This document shows positions 33,321-45,404 of a stretch of 64,000 nucleotides of DNA, in pieces. A model generated the notes under the pieces. That model was given only the letters and a program-made list of their open reading frames with translations. It was not told the origin of the DNA and made no database searches. The stretch is from Muraenolepis orangiensis (lineage: Eukaryota; Chordata; Actinopteri; Gadiformes; Muraenolepididae). Within the stretch, counting starts at the first letter, position 1. Each line of letters begins with the position of its first letter. The translations under genes were made by a program, and so were the position numbers. The stretch spans positions 7,423,456 through 7,487,455 of the forward strand of contig CM051022.1 in the NCBI GenBank assembly GCA_027704905.1, read 5' to 3'.

Positions 33321-33499
33321 ACGTTTGGTTCTTCTCGTCACCATCGTGACTTATTACTTACCGTTCAGAATCAGAATCTTACAAACAATACAAAACATAA
33401 ATAATGTAAAAAGATCAATTAACTAAACAAAATCATCATCATAAAATGTATGACGTTACTTAATTACAGTTAATGTTGCCATTATGACGAATTATCTTG

Positions 33500-33620
33500 A
33501 TCCATGTTATGATGGTTGATGATACCATTATTATTATTAAATGTATTATTATTTATAAATTACTTATTATTATTATTATTTATTTATATTATTATTATTA
33601 TTTTATTATTATTGTCAGAG
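33500..33620. repeat. (ATT)n-rich microsatellite
   Basis: ATT/TTA trinucleotide-rich segment in copy B intron 9. The flanking stretch 33430-33695 is absent from copy C. Confidence 0.8.
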
Positions 33621-34100
33621 TCCTTGAAAGTCGTAGCCCCTACCTGCTCCTTAATGATGGTCTATGTATATCTATCTATATCTGAATTCACTGTCAGTAC
33701 ATGGTGGATAAAAGTCTAAAGTCTTAAAGTGCCCTTTTCACTTTATATATATATATATATATCTATATATATATATATATTCAGACTGTATTGTTTATAG
33801 TGTGCAATTCATATATTCTGCAATTATGTAAAAATATACATTTGAGCATTTATTTAGTAATTTTGTATTTTTATCAATTTTGTAAATCTTGGAAATTCTT
33901 AAATTCTTGGAAATTCTGCAACTTGTGTGCAGAAACTTGCGTGCATATGTTTGGGATCTGGCGATAACATTTCACTGTACATTGTACACTGTACCTTATA
34001 CATCTGACAAATAAACCAAATCTGAATCTAAACAGAACATCCTGGCTGCCAACCGTAGACTTGAGAGTTTGAAGCTTATTTTATTTATTTTTTTACCCAC

Positions 34101-34231
34101 TCTTTAGGACTGCATTCCATCACTCCTTGTATCCGAACCCCTGTCACATGACCCAGGTTCCGCCCGGTCAGCAGCGCATGGTTTTTACCATAGAAGGACA
34201 GGTCACTTGGTGTGATGTTGAATACCTCTGG
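34101..34231 (-). CDS. plxnc1: plexin copy B exon 9 (first IPT module)
   Basis: This 131-bp exon has acceptor tttcag and donor GTGGGT. It encodes PEVFNITPSDLSFYGKN, then HALLTGRNLGHVTGVRI and CSPKE. The PxVxxIxPxxxxxxGxxxxLTGxNL signature is the canonical start of a plexin IPT/TIG domain. One sequon (NIT). A CA microsatellite abuts its acceptor in both B and C. Confidence 0.82.
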
Positions 34232-34238
34232 CTGAAAA

Positions 34239-34258
34239 CAACACACACATACACATAT

Positions 34259-34300
<42 letters not shown>

Positions 34301-34325
34301 ACGCACACACACACACACACACACC
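34239..34325. repeat. (CA)n microsatellite
   Basis: CA array with ATA interruptions next to the exon 9 acceptor of copy B. It is a few units only in copy C (59352-59390). Confidence 0.9.
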
Positions 34326-35032
34326 TATTACAGGAAAGTGTGCTTCTGAAATATGGGGGCCGCATGTTGAAATCACATCCGCACACAAGATCTACTCAAC
34401 GTCCTGGATTCGTGTTTGTTTGGCAAACATTTTCTTCATCTAAATCAACAATTGAATGGAGAAGCGAAAGAAAGTATGTGTCCCCGTTAGAATTTAAAGA
34501 AGAACCCCCGGACCTACCAGCCAGTCCACGGCCGACTGCAGAGCTTGACAGCTGGTCATCTGTGAGGAGGAAACGGGTACCACAGTGTCAGACTAACAAA
34601 GAACCACAGAGGTCACACAAACACAGCCAGAGTGTGTCTGTGTCTGTGTCTGTGAAGCACAAGCAGTTGGTTTTACATCTGCCTCTGTCCAACGGTAAAT
34701 TTATCTCAGGAATATTCATGGTTCAAGAACTTCATTTGTCACATAGACATGCAGGATTGTGCAGTAAAATAAAAGTGGCAGTGCCTTACAGAAACTACGC
34801 AAAATACAATAGAAAAACCAAAAATGAGAAATTTATGAAAAATAGATAAAAGTAAATGCAGCAGTATTTACAATTGAGTTGGAAAAAATACGGTTGCATT
34901 GACTTTTATATATTTTATATATTTGTAGGGTATATGGATGGCAGGAGAGATGGATGAGTGGATTAACAGCAGGAGGCCAGATGGATAGAAGGATGGGAGT
35001 AAGAGGGTTGGGATGGATGGATGGAGCCTCAC

Positions 35033-35108
35033 GTTCTTGGTTCCCGTGCCCGTCCATGTGCAGGCATCCCGGCTCCACCAACACCCGGCTGCGAGGCACC
35101 GGCTGCAC
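35033..35108 (-). CDS. plxnc1: plexin copy B exon 8 (PSI2)
   Basis: This 76-bp exon has acceptor ttcag and donor GTGAGG. In the phase set by exon 7 it reads CSRCLAAGCWWSRDACTWTG, then TGTKN: C-x2-C-x4-C-W-W, the second PSI module. Only this frame is compatible with the neighbours; another open frame over the same bases is a shadow. Copy C has a 6-bp deletion here. Confidence 0.75.
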
Positions 35109-35324
35109 CTGAACCAGGAACAGACACAGTGGTTGTGTCTAAAATCATCATTCCCTACTCCCTATTCACTACATAGGGAGTTCAATGTTGGGCACTATAT
35201 TGTGAACTCATCGGCTAAATGAAAAAACAACATTACTTTCGGACACTACTCGAGTCGCCATTGACGACGCAACTGCTGTCGCATAATTAAAACATGCCAG
35301 ACCTACGTCGGCGAGTGTGTGCCC

Positions 35325-35400
35325 AGGTGTTTCGGGGACTTGAAGCGGGGACCTTTCGGTTCCCAAGCCAAGACCTAACAGACTGAACTACTGCAGTCGC
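35325..35400 (-). ncRNA. tRNA-like SINE head (relic)
   Basis: Diverged counterpart of 60308-60373. On the minus strand it retains the D-arm/A-box-like segment (agttcagtctgttagg) and a T-arm-like ggttcaagtcc-type segment, altered here (cgcttcaagtcc). Probably the head of an old tRNA-derived SINE. Confidence 0.5.
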
Positions 35401-35599
35401 AGACAAATATGGAGAAAATATTTGGCCAAAGAATTTGCACCCGTCTGCCATTTTTATTTTAGGGCAATGCATGAGGGACTTTATGCATTTGGGTTAGTGG
35501 CCATCGGCGTAGGGAGGAAGTGCTGATATCGTCCCCCTGAGGTCATGTGACCCATGGTGAGTCCATTGGGAAAGGTTGGCGTGTGCACCGTAGACCTAC

Positions 35600-35702
35600 A
35601 GTAGGGAAGTGGGAGTCCCTGTGATCCCGGAGCAGTTGACCAGGTTCAGTTCTTCAGTCACAGCCACTTCCCCCAGGCTAACCGTCACAGTCACGCGCAG
35701 AC
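35600..35702 (-). CDS. plxnc1: plexin copy B exon 7 (linker before PSI2)
   Basis: This 103-bp exon has acceptor ttagcag and donor GTAGGT. It encodes GLRVTVTVSLGEVAVTEELN and LVNCSGITGTPTSL. The final cysteine-containing strand (NFTNC-type in other plexin-C1 proteins) begins PSI2. One sequon (NCS). If the donor were skipped, a stop codon follows two bases later, which supports the chosen end. Confidence 0.75.
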
Positions 35703-35710
35703 CTGCTAAT

Positions 35711-35825
<115 letters not shown>

Positions 35826-36134
35826 CCACATTAACGACATTGCGACTTATACTACGAAGCTACTTATATGTTGTACTTGAACTACGGCCAAGAGATGGCA
35901 CTGTATACACTCTGTATACACTCTACAAACTACTGTAGCCTACATCCGAAAAATAATGAGAAAATAGAATGCGACTTATACACCGCGACCTATACAAGAG
36001 TGACTAATACCCAGGTGCGACTTATAGTCCGGAAAATACGGCACTTAATTTCAACAATTTAAGATTAAACATTTCAAGAAAAAGCCCAGCTAAGTAGGCC
36101 CCTGGGCCCCTGGAGGTCAAACAGTATTACTGAC

Positions 36135-36282
36135 CCATAACGGGAGGCAGCAGGCAGGTGCATTGTGGGTATTGATGCCGTAGTCCTCCGAGCTCTCCCT
36201 CGATTGTGACGAAGCGGCAGGAGAAGTTAGCGGGCGCTCCGGCTCCACCCGTCCTCAGGTGGGTGTGGACCACCAGCTCCAT
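36135..36282 (-). CDS. plxnc1: plexin copy B exon 6 (between PSI1 and PSI2)
   Basis: This 148-bp exon has acceptor ccccag and donor GTCAGT. It encodes MELVVHTHLRTGGAGAPAN, then FSCRFVTIEGELGGLRH and CTCLLPPVM. This is the C-x-C containing strand pair between the PSI modules. One sequon (NFS). Copy C differs by a single silent base. Confidence 0.78.
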
Positions 36283-36438
36283 CTGGGGACAGGTGTGGAG
36301 AACAGAGTTTGGGTGTTTCAGATTCAGACTCAGACTCAAACAACGGTCGACAAGGCATGATTCATGTATAGCTACAGCTATACAGGAGAATAAGTCGAGA
36401 ATATTTATTTTATACCTATAAATATACGTACCTAGCAT

Positions 36439-37120
36439 TAAACAAGGCCTAATGCAACTGCATTTTACACTGGAAGCATAACTAACTTCCTATCCTTGCT
36501 AGCTCGAACATACCATCTCAAATTATCTAATTTGTCCAATTGTACCTGAATTTTAACACTATTTTTACGATTATATGTCAACCTTTTAAATAATCAAATG
36601 CCTTGTGGCTCTATGTGAGTGGCTGTAGCAGGTGGGGAATCCAAATGCAGAAACGCAAACTGGCAGGCTACAGAACTTTACTCATATTCAAAAAATAAAT
36701 ACAGAACAGGCCATGGGCAGAAACAGAACAGGCGACCGTCCGGTACACACGGACGGAACAAAGGGAACTTGAATAACAAAGAACACAGGTGAATGCAATC
36801 AGAAATGAACCCAGACGACACACATTTGGACAACGAGGACACAAGCAAACCAGAAGGTCTGTGCTGTGATTGTTTCCTTCTATGGCGATTCGCTTTGCGC
36901 CTCCTGGTCAATCTCCAGATGTTGTCCTCGATTTCCGTTACATGACAACAACCCCAATCGTCCGCCAAATCGGCTTGGGGACCAAGGATACATCAGTGTA
37001 TTCCAACAGGAGGTGTTTTTGCCATTCCTCGAAGTACGTCATCAGTCACGTACACATATTACACAGCCGCCACATGTCACACACGTGATTGGTTACCAAG
37101 TCTGAAGGTTATGATTGGTC
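36439..37120. other. intron 5 sequence of copy B
   Basis: No gene seen. Shared with copy C (61600-62256) with small indels. A CCAAT-like or promoter signal is not evident. Confidence 0.5.
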
Positions 37121-37342
37121 AGCTCATCAACAGCTGTCCCAATGTGTCCCCATTCCACATTCTGCTGTCACTTAAAAAGCCCCCCCCCCCCAGCAATCAT
37201 GTAGAACAGAGATGGCCGCTTAGGTAAATAAGTTTAGGGGTTCAATTCCCTACTAAGAATGCATTGTACAACGGTATTGAAAGACGCTTCCGATAAAAAC
37301 CTATAAATACAGTATATTGACATTTTCTATTAATTTCTCTAC

Positions 37343-37451
37343 CTTTCCATCTCTGTCTTCCTGGAAGCCGTGGGACAGCATACGCCGCTGGCCGAGGTCG
37401 TCGGGGATAGACAGCCACAGAGACGCCGGACACTCATCCTCAAAGCTGCAC
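37343..37451 (-). CDS. plxnc1: plexin copy B exon 5 (end of PSI1)
   Basis: Identical in length, splice sites and coding sense to 224-332 (copy A), and base-identical to the copy C exon as far as I can read. It encodes CSFEDECPASLWL and the following linker. Confidence 0.78.
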
Positions 37452-37865
37452 CTGTGGCAGAGAGTGGGGACAGACAGAGCACTTCATATCCCACAATGCA
37501 TCATGATGTGTAGCTTTAACTTTGTTCAAAGGGAGGTCAAATTAGCCACGGTGCTTTACAAAGATGGCAGGATGGGCGGGTATTCAATTTGAAGATGGGA
37601 GTGAAGTGGTGTGTAATGCTTAAGGAGATGTGATTGTGTAACTTATTTTCTAATAAGAGAGTCCCGCCTCGGCTTCTACTTCCGCGAAAAAAGAAGTTGG
37701 ACCACGTAGGTCATTTATAGTTCCATTCTGGGCCGCAACAGTCCGACTATAGTGTTTGGTTCTCAGAACCCGACGCATTTGAAACAAAGCAGCACTTCCT
37801 TATATTAGAAACATGGTTCCCTTTCAGAAGGAGATATGAGTGTGTGTTCTTGAGGCGGAGCTGAC

Positions 37866-37966
37866 CGCTTGGTAGAGTCACACCATCCGCAGTACGGGTC
37901 GCCTGCGGTCCAACAGGACTCCAGACTGCTGTGTTGTTCACACTGAGACACCGGGACACGCTTCAG
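37866..37966 (-). CDS. plxnc1: plexin copy B exon 4 (PSI1 core)
   Basis: 101 bp with acceptor cctag and donor GTCAGC, as in copy A. It contains GDPYCGWCDS. It is the most 5' exon visible in copy B; the gap begins 32 bp beyond its acceptor. Confidence 0.78.
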
Positions 37967-37998
37967 CTAGGAGGACACACACAGGCACACACACACAC

Positions 37999-38998
37999 NN
38001 NNNNNNNNNNNNNNNNNNNNNNNNNNNNNNNNNNNNNNNNNNNNNNNNNNNNNNNNNNNNNNNNNNNNNNNNNNNNNNNNNNNNNNNNNNNNNNNNNNNN
38101 NNNNNNNNNNNNNNNNNNNNNNNNNNNNNNNNNNNNNNNNNNNNNNNNNNNNNNNNNNNNNNNNNNNNNNNNNNNNNNNNNNNNNNNNNNNNNNNNNNNN
38201 NNNNNNNNNNNNNNNNNNNNNNNNNNNNNNNNNNNNNNNNNNNNNNNNNNNNNNNNNNNNNNNNNNNNNNNNNNNNNNNNNNNNNNNNNNNNNNNNNNNN
38301 NNNNNNNNNNNNNNNNNNNNNNNNNNNNNNNNNNNNNNNNNNNNNNNNNNNNNNNNNNNNNNNNNNNNNNNNNNNNNNNNNNNNNNNNNNNNNNNNNNNN
38401 NNNNNNNNNNNNNNNNNNNNNNNNNNNNNNNNNNNNNNNNNNNNNNNNNNNNNNNNNNNNNNNNNNNNNNNNNNNNNNNNNNNNNNNNNNNNNNNNNNNN
38501 NNNNNNNNNNNNNNNNNNNNNNNNNNNNNNNNNNNNNNNNNNNNNNNNNNNNNNNNNNNNNNNNNNNNNNNNNNNNNNNNNNNNNNNNNNNNNNNNNNNN
38601 NNNNNNNNNNNNNNNNNNNNNNNNNNNNNNNNNNNNNNNNNNNNNNNNNNNNNNNNNNNNNNNNNNNNNNNNNNNNNNNNNNNNNNNNNNNNNNNNNNNN
38701 NNNNNNNNNNNNNNNNNNNNNNNNNNNNNNNNNNNNNNNNNNNNNNNNNNNNNNNNNNNNNNNNNNNNNNNNNNNNNNNNNNNNNNNNNNNNNNNNNNNN
38801 NNNNNNNNNNNNNNNNNNNNNNNNNNNNNNNNNNNNNNNNNNNNNNNNNNNNNNNNNNNNNNNNNNNNNNNNNNNNNNNNNNNNNNNNNNNNNNNNNNNN
38901 NNNNNNNNNNNNNNNNNNNNNNNNNNNNNNNNNNNNNNNNNNNNNNNNNNNNNNNNNNNNNNNNNNNNNNNNNNNNNNNNNNNNNNNNNNNNNNNNNN
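37999..38998. other. assembly gap (1,000 N)
   Basis: Exactly 1,000 N beginning inside a CA microsatellite. The round number suggests a placeholder rather than a measured length. Sequence right of the gap is unrelated to intron 3 of copies A or C, so the join may not be adjacent in the genome. Any open frame drawn across it is meaningless. Confidence 0.98.
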
Positions 38999-39520
38999 TA
39001 GGCCGAAAGCAACATACCGGTATATATTTTTTTTTTCTAAAGGCTTTTTTATTCTTTATTTATTTTTGCGGAAAATAAATGGAAGGTTGTAGGGAGAGAT
39101 GGGGCCTGTGTAGGTGTAGGCCTTATGTAGGAAGTACATTGTTTCAAGCTCAGTTCTAAAGTGATCTCTCAAACAGCGTCCATGTCCATTCATAATGTCC
39201 AATCGAAATTAATGTTGAAACTGTTTTATTGAGCTGCACAACTTAACATGATTCTAGGCCTAACGTAATGTGTGTGTGCATGCTTATTAAATATGTATTA
39301 TGAATATTACATCTGGCAATATATGAAGAAAGAAATAGTACTTGAATTGAATGTCATTATTAGGCAGGTGACAGTGGGAAAGAAAACCACGATCACTTAA
39401 GTCCATCAAAAGTTGAAAAATGTGGTGTATGTCTCCCTCGTGTGGCACACAAATGCAACAACATATCTTGACAAGCAGCTGCTGTTGAAACAAAACAGCA
39501 AAAAAAAAGCACAGTGTATT
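38999..39520. other. AT-rich spacer right of the gap
   Basis: No gene, repeat ends or RNA feature recognised. Confidence 0.5.
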
Positions 39521-39965
39521 TATAGGCCTATGTCACACTTCCTGCTTCCGAAACGTTAAAAATCGCCGAGCAGTGTACTCTTACTTCCGGTAGTTACCCC
39601 AGCTACGGCCGCCTCCTCTCGTCGCTGTTATTGTAGTGTACATGGCTGCTCAACATCCAAACAAAGGCAGCCGTACCTCAGTTTACACGATTTCCTGAAA
39701 GACAAACTCCTCCGCAAGTCTTGTGTGAGGCTGATAAGGAGGGATGAAGGTCCCTCGTTTCATGTTCTCAGGGGTAGCACGTATGTCTGCAGTTTGCACT
39801 TTGACAAGGAGAGCATATACGTCTCGAAAAGTGGGCGGAATAGGCTAATAATGTTGGGTAAGAGTATGATTAAAAGCACTGGTCCTGACCCCCACTCGCA
39901 CTCCATCTCTCATCCCAATAGAGCCACACAATGTCTGGTAGGTGTATGATTAAAAGCACTGGTCC
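39521..39965 (+). pseudogene. THAP-like fragment in a duplicated repeat
   Basis: In one frame: HGCSTSKQRQPYLSLHDFLK, then KSCVRLIRRDEGPSF and YVCSLHFDKES. The leading Cys and terminal C-x2-HF fit a THAP zinc finger. The flanking sequence (taggcctatgtcacacttcc; gattaaaagcactggtcc) recurs at 44820-45020 without the THAP core. It looks like the 5' part of a P-element-type transposon. Confidence 0.55.
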
Positions 39966-40365
39966 CAAGTTGGGCTGGGCGATATGGACCAAAAATCATA
40001 TCCTGGTATTTTTAGGCGATATACGATATATATCGTATATCTTATATACGAATTCGGCAAATTTTTCAGTTTTAACTCAATGCCACATGTATGATGTCAC
40101 AAGCTCTTTTATTTTAAGACAACTCATATTCACAACAATAACAGGCATTCCCTTCTAGAAAGTATACAGCTGCAGACTGCGTCTGCCAAATGCCCTAAAT
40201 GTAATGTAAATGTAAATGTAAATGCAAAGGTACATTGAAATAATCCAAATCCATCAAATAAATAGCCTATATTAAATACATAGGCATACCTCTGCTCATA
40301 CACAAAATCGCCTTTGTTATATGGCGATATATCCAGATAGAGCCACAAGACACAATGTCGGGGAA

Positions 40366-41649
40366 TTTTGTCCAAAGCGACTTACAAGGTGTACATTAGT
40401 TGAAGCAGACAATAGCATAACACTGAGGTACGCAAACATAAAAATACAGCAGTTCACAAGTATTCATATTAACAAGATGAATAACACAATTTCGTACTGC
40501 TAGGTCACCTGCTTAAGTAGCTGTGATAAGAGCATGTTATCAACATTAAGGATATACACTTGCTAACATATGCAACATGCTAAGAGCTATTAATGCCAGG
40601 ACTTAAGCAAGTTTAGGGGTTTCACAAAGGAGAAGGAGGGTTCAAGGAGAGTCCAGGTGGACTCTGAACAGGTGGGTCTTGAGTCTCTTGCGGAAGCTGG
40701 CGAGGGACTCTGCCGTCCTGACATGAGACGGGAGTTCATTCCACCACTGTGGAGCCAGAGCCGTGAAGAGCTGGGTCTTGGACGAGCGATGTTTGGTTGA
40801 CATTAGTGAAGGATCGAACAAGTCGCCTGGCAGAAGTTGAGCGGAGCGCTCTGGCTGGGATGTAGGGTTTGACCAACGCCTGGAGGTAGGCCGGGGCAGT
40901 TCCATTGACTGCCCTAAAGGTCAGCACCAGAGTCTTGAATTTGATGCGAGCATTTACCGGAAGCCAGTGGAGATCGCGGAAGAGAGGGGTCACGTGGGAG
41001 AATTTCGGTAGGTTGGGGGAGAAGGAGTGAGTGTTAGACCGAATATGGCAAAAAAGTTAATGAATTCAGGAGATTGTAATTTATCCGACTGGATGTTGAA
41101 GTCACCCAGAACCACGAGTGGGGTGCCGTCCTCAGGAAAGCAGCTGAGGAGGGCGTCCATCTCGTCAAAGAAGTCACCAAGAGGGCCCGGTGGTCGGTAG
41201 ATTACGGCAATGTTGAGCCTAGTTGGGATGGTAACAGAAACAGCATGAAATTCGAGTGCCGATCTGGTCAGGTGACCCAGAGGGAGTACCTGATATGACC
41301 AGTTTGGAGAGACTAGGAGTCCCGTTCCTCCACCACGCCCAGAGGGTCGGGGGGTGTGGGTGAAGGAGTAGGTCGCGGAGAGAGCAGCTGCGGTAGCCGT
41401 GTTCTCAGGGGTGATCCAGGTCTCGGTGAGAGCCAGGAAGTGGAGAGACTGGAGTGCGGCGTAGGCCAGAATGGTTTCAGTCTTCTTGACCGACGATTGG
41501 CAATTCCAGAGTCCCCCTTTCACCACAAGATCTGTGAAGGTAGAAATGGTAGGATAGAGGAGATTGGAAGGGTTGCGGCGTCGAGAGGGAGAGCCTCGAT
41601 GCCTTCTATTGCGGGAGGATGTCCAGACTACAATGGAATGATGACACAT
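40366..41649 (-). mobile_element. L2-type LINE with internal deletion
   Basis: Reading right to left: an APE-type endonuclease (LHFLALTETWITPEN, then GGGTGLLVSPNWSYQ, IAVIYRPPGP and LVVLGDFNIQSD, 41530-41050), then directly the C-terminal tail (FRDLHWLPVNARIKFKTL and WNELPSHVRTAESLASFRKR, 40990-40650). It ends near 40366 with gtaagtcgctttgga, the L2 3' tail. The whole reverse transcriptase between endonuclease and tail is missing. Confidence 0.85.
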
Positions 41650-41699
41650 AGCAAGGGTAGGGGGACTGGATTTGACTAACTAGGACTAGGATTAACTAG

Positions 41700-42020
41700 G
41701 ACTCCCTAGACCTCCTCCTGTAGAACGACTCCTTGGTCTTTGTTCTGGGTCTTCCTGGGGCCTGACGCTAAATGCTGACGCTAACAAACTACTTCTATGT
41801 TAATAGCCTATGCGATAGGGAGGGAGGCTCATGCAGGGTTAGGCTCCTCCCTGTCGTTAACTCTATTGACTATGGCTGTATGGGCCAGACTGGGTGATTA
41901 TCTTAGCACAACAATAGGCATGTACACCTCACTTACTATGTACAGGTAACTAGCTTTGAGAAAAAGGTTCTACAATTTTATCAACACAAATACTAAGAAC
42001 AACAATAAATCTTATGTCTA
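41700..42020. other. unassigned spacer
   Basis: Between two minus-strand LINE relics. No features recognised. Confidence 0.5.
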
Positions 42021-42021
42021 C

Positions 42022-43092
42022 TTACCCACAGCAGAATACTATGTAGCCTGCTTCAAGAACAAAATGTACGGAGATGACAGCTGAGGGGAAGAAGCTGTTC
42101 CTAAGCCTGCTTGACTTGGAACAGAGGTTTCTATAGCGCCTGCCGGAGGGGAGGAGGGCAAACAGTCCATGGTTGGGATGAGAGGGGTCATCCACAATTT
42201 TTGGTGCCTTCCTCAGACACCGTTTGTGGTGGGTAGTGTTTATTGCAGGGAGGGGTAGTCCAATGATGCGTTGGGCGGTTTTCACCACCCTCTGCAGCGC
42301 TTTCCGGTCGGAAACAGTGCAGTTGCCGTACCACACTGTGATGCAGTTGGTGAGGATACTTTCAATAGCACACCGGTAGAAGTTCACCAGAATCTGAGGT
42401 GACAGGTGGGCTTTCCTCAGTCTCCTCAGGAAGAAGAGATGCTGGTGAGCCTTCTTTACCAGTGAGGCAGTATTAAGGGACCAGGAGAGGTCCCCAGGAA
42501 TTTGAAGCTGGAGACACACTCAACCTCTGCTCCGTTGATGAGGATGGGGGCGTGTGCGCCAGCTCTGGTCTTCCTGAAGTCGACGATGAGCTCCTTGGTC
42601 TTCTTGGTGTTGAGGGCCAGGTTGTTGTCAGTGCACCACGCCACCAGGTGCTGGACCTCCTCCTCTAGGCTGCCTCATCGTTGTTTTTGATGAGGCCCAC
42701 CACCGTTGCGTCGTCAGCAAACTTGATGATGGTGTTTGTACCATGTACAGGAGTGCAGTCGTGGGTGAAGAGGGAGTAGAGTAGAGGGCGGTGTTTAGGG
42801 TGAGGGTGGAGGAGGTGAGATGGTCTAACCTGACTGACTGGGGTCTGTTGGTTAGGAAGTCTAGTAACCAGTTACAAACTGAGGGGTTGATGTCAAGGTT
42901 CTTGGTTTTCATGAGGTCACCAAGTTTGAGGATGAGTTTGGAGGGGATGATGGTGTTAACTGCTGAGCTGAAGTCTATGAACAGCATTCTCATGTGGGTG
43001 TTGTGCTCATCCAGGTGGGAGAGAGCGGAGCGGAGAGAGAGAGCGGAGAGAGCGGAGAGAGCGGAGAGAGCGGTATGAACACACTGTGCCAA
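42022..43092 (-). mobile_element. LINE RT relic (Rex1/CR1-like)
   Basis: Minus-strand pieces in order: MRMLFIDFSSAVNTIIPSKL (motif A, 42990), CNWLLDFLTNRPQSVRLDHL, LNTKKTKELIVDFRKTRAG (42590), and AHQHLFFLRRLRKAHLSPQI with WYGNCTVSDRKALQRVVKTA (42430-42270). Motifs B and C are damaged by shifts around 42660-42800. It is closely related in sequence to the plus-strand LINE at 47960-49650. Confidence 0.82.
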
Positions 43093-43099
43093 CTATAAA

Positions 43100-43740
43100 G
43101 TCCTGCCCGGCCAAAACATACTGGGAACACCATGGTTGTTATAGTTACTGTGTGTATGACTGCTGACAATCTAAATCAGAATGCCTTGAGTACAACAAAA
43201 TTGTCTTCTGAAGAATGGGTCAAACTATTTAGTCAAAACTAAACATATGCGTTTGCTTTGTATAATCACTCTTGCTCTTGTTTCTGTTTGTATCATTTAA
43301 CATATTCTGCTCGCTATTGAGGAACGTGGGTTAGAAACACAAGTAATTTTTCACTCATCACTAGCTAGGCCCGTTTCAGTTTGACTGCACTATTGTCGTG
43401 ACACTCTTTCACCGAGTGTCTGGGTGTTTGGCAACCATATGTTCTGTGTTATACGCAAATCAATCATTACCATCTTGACACAATTTGCATTTTAATGAGA
43501 CTTTTTTACTCTGAATGAAAGACACTGACGATAGTCACTCCACATCTGCACGATTAAACTTGACATGTTTTGCTTACACAATTATTTTGTTATGTTTCAG
43601 GAAACGCGTGTGTTCCTGCTTGGGTTTATCTCGTCTCTCACCTTGTAGTGTGTTCAGCCTGGTGACTTCCCCCATGAGCCACGGTCCACATCCTCTAGTG
43701 GCACGAACACACCCTCGCCTTTCTTCAGCTCTGGTAGACA
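43100..43740. other. AT-rich spacer, nothing recognised
   Basis: The tandem gagagcgg tract at 43020-43070 ends the LINE relic. The remainder has no motifs. Confidence 0.5.
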
Positions 43741-43742
43741 TA

Positions 43743-43845
43743 ACGCAGACAGACAGACAGATAGACAGGCAGGCAGACAGACAGATAGGGAGAGAGACAG
43801 GCAGGCAGGCAGGCAGGCAGACAGACAGGGAGATAGACAGATAAT
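43743..43845. repeat. (CAGA/GGCA)n microsatellite
   Basis: Tetranucleotide array of acag/gata/ggca units. Confidence 0.9.
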
Positions 43846-43879
43846 ATTCAGAGCACCAGAGTCTTAATGTGGGTTGTCA

Positions 43880-44705
43880 ATGTAGGTTGTCACCTCATCA
43901 CATCCAGCCGCCCCACCACATGATCACTGGATCCAGTTCCCTCCCCTCTGCTTCAGTCCACTGCGCCTGAACTCCTGCCCTTCCTGACACACATTATAAA
44001 CGCATCTCTGACGTCTGGATGCTTTCCCGCTGCTTTCAACACTGCCAGAGTCACCCCCCTCCTGAAGAAACCAACACTTGACCCCTCTGAACCCCTCTGA
44101 ACTACAGACCGGTAACCCTTTTGCCCTTCTTATCCAAAACTCTTGAACGTGCTGTCTTTAACCAACTGTCCTTGTAACTCCACCGGAAATGTCTCTTGGA
44201 CCCCCACCAATCTGGTTTGGTCACTCGACAGAAACTGCCCTTCTGGCAGTAACTGATTGGCTCCATGTTGCTAGAGCAAATTCGCTCTCCTCGGTCCTGA
44301 TACTTTTGGACCTGTCTGCAGCATTCGACACTGTGAACCACCAGATTCTCCTCTCCACCCTTGAGGGGATGGGTGTCTTGGGCTCTGCTCTCGCCTTGTT
44401 TGCATCCTACCTGATGGGTCGCTCCTAACAGGTGGCACTGGGAAGGTCTGTGTCGGAACCACGCAGACTGACTACTGGGGTTCCACAAGGATCGGTTCTA
44501 GATATTGTTGCATATTGTTTGCCAACTTATTGTACTTTTTCCCTTACACTTTTGCCTCAATTATTGTACTTCTACCTGAGCACTGGTTCAGTTATTGGAG
44601 ACTTGTTTAAATGCACTTTTGACTTCTGGTGACGAGATGTTCTCTTGAAACACTATTGTAAGTCGCTTTGGATAAAGGCGTCTGCTAAATGACTGTAATG
44701 TAATC
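43880..44705 (+). mobile_element. L2-type LINE RT fragment with 3' tail
   Basis: The RT fingers region reads in shifting frames (PVTLLPFLSKTLERAV-like), then LLDLSAAFDTVNHQILLSTL and TTGVPQGSVL (motifs A and B, 44310-44500). It then jumps to the 3' end, where gtaagtcgctttggataaag and gtctgctaaatgactgtaat (44660-44700) form the L2 tail. Motif C is deleted. Confidence 0.85.
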
Positions 44706-44819
44706 AAAAGTGCCTTGAGGTGACGCTTAGTGAAACAAACAGGCCGCTAGTTTGAACCACAGAACATAAAGAGAAGAGGGGGATGTGAGAGGGATGTGAG
44801 GGGGGGGGATGAGATGTTT

Positions 44820-45020
44820 AATAGGCCTATGTCACACTTCCTGCTTCCGGAACGTTAAAAATCGCAGAGCTGGTCCTGACTCCCACACACACTCCATCTC
44901 TCATCTGAATAGAGCCACACAATGTCGGGTAAGTGTATGATTAAAAGCACTGGTCCCAGGCTCCACACACACTCCATCTCTCATCCAGATAGAGCCACAC
45001 AATGTCGGGGAATTGTATGA
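44820..45020 (+). repeat. partial duplicate of the 39521-39965 repeat
   Basis: Shares taggcctatgtcacacttcc, cgttaaaaatcgc and two tandem copies of agagccacacaatgtcgg with tgtatgattaaaagcactgg. Confidence 0.75.
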
Positions 45021-45119
45021 TTCGGATTTAGACTTCTTCACCGTAGAGTGTTCATTCACTAGTTGAACCACGTCATCTTGACCGACTTTTGGAAGGTTAT
45101 CCAGCGATTATTACGAGCT

Positions 45120-45250
45120 CCCTGGTAATTATAATTACGTGTCTGGTACCTGTCGCCATTCCGACCTCCCGGTATCGAGACTTCTGGCTCATCCCTGATC
45201 TTCCTTCTGTCTGGTACCTGTCGCTACTCGACCTCCCGGTACGCAGACAT
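45120..45250. repeat. short tandem duplication of tgtctggtacctgtcgc
   Basis: The block tgtctggtacctgtcgcc ... cgacctcccggta occurs twice about 80 bp apart. Function unknown. Confidence 0.7.
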
Positions 45251-45404
45251 TTCAACTGATAAACAGACGAACAAAAAAAGTACATTTGAATTCAAATATG
45301 TAAAACAAACCTTGCAACTACATTATAAGCTAAATAAAAAAAATATAAAATTAACCTCCTAACGTCATTAAATAAATATGACAAATTGTAACTTTTGGTT
45401 TAAG

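Noticed and set aside
37931..39015. Open frames of about 350 codons on both strands
   Set aside because: They are almost entirely N bases from the assembly gap.
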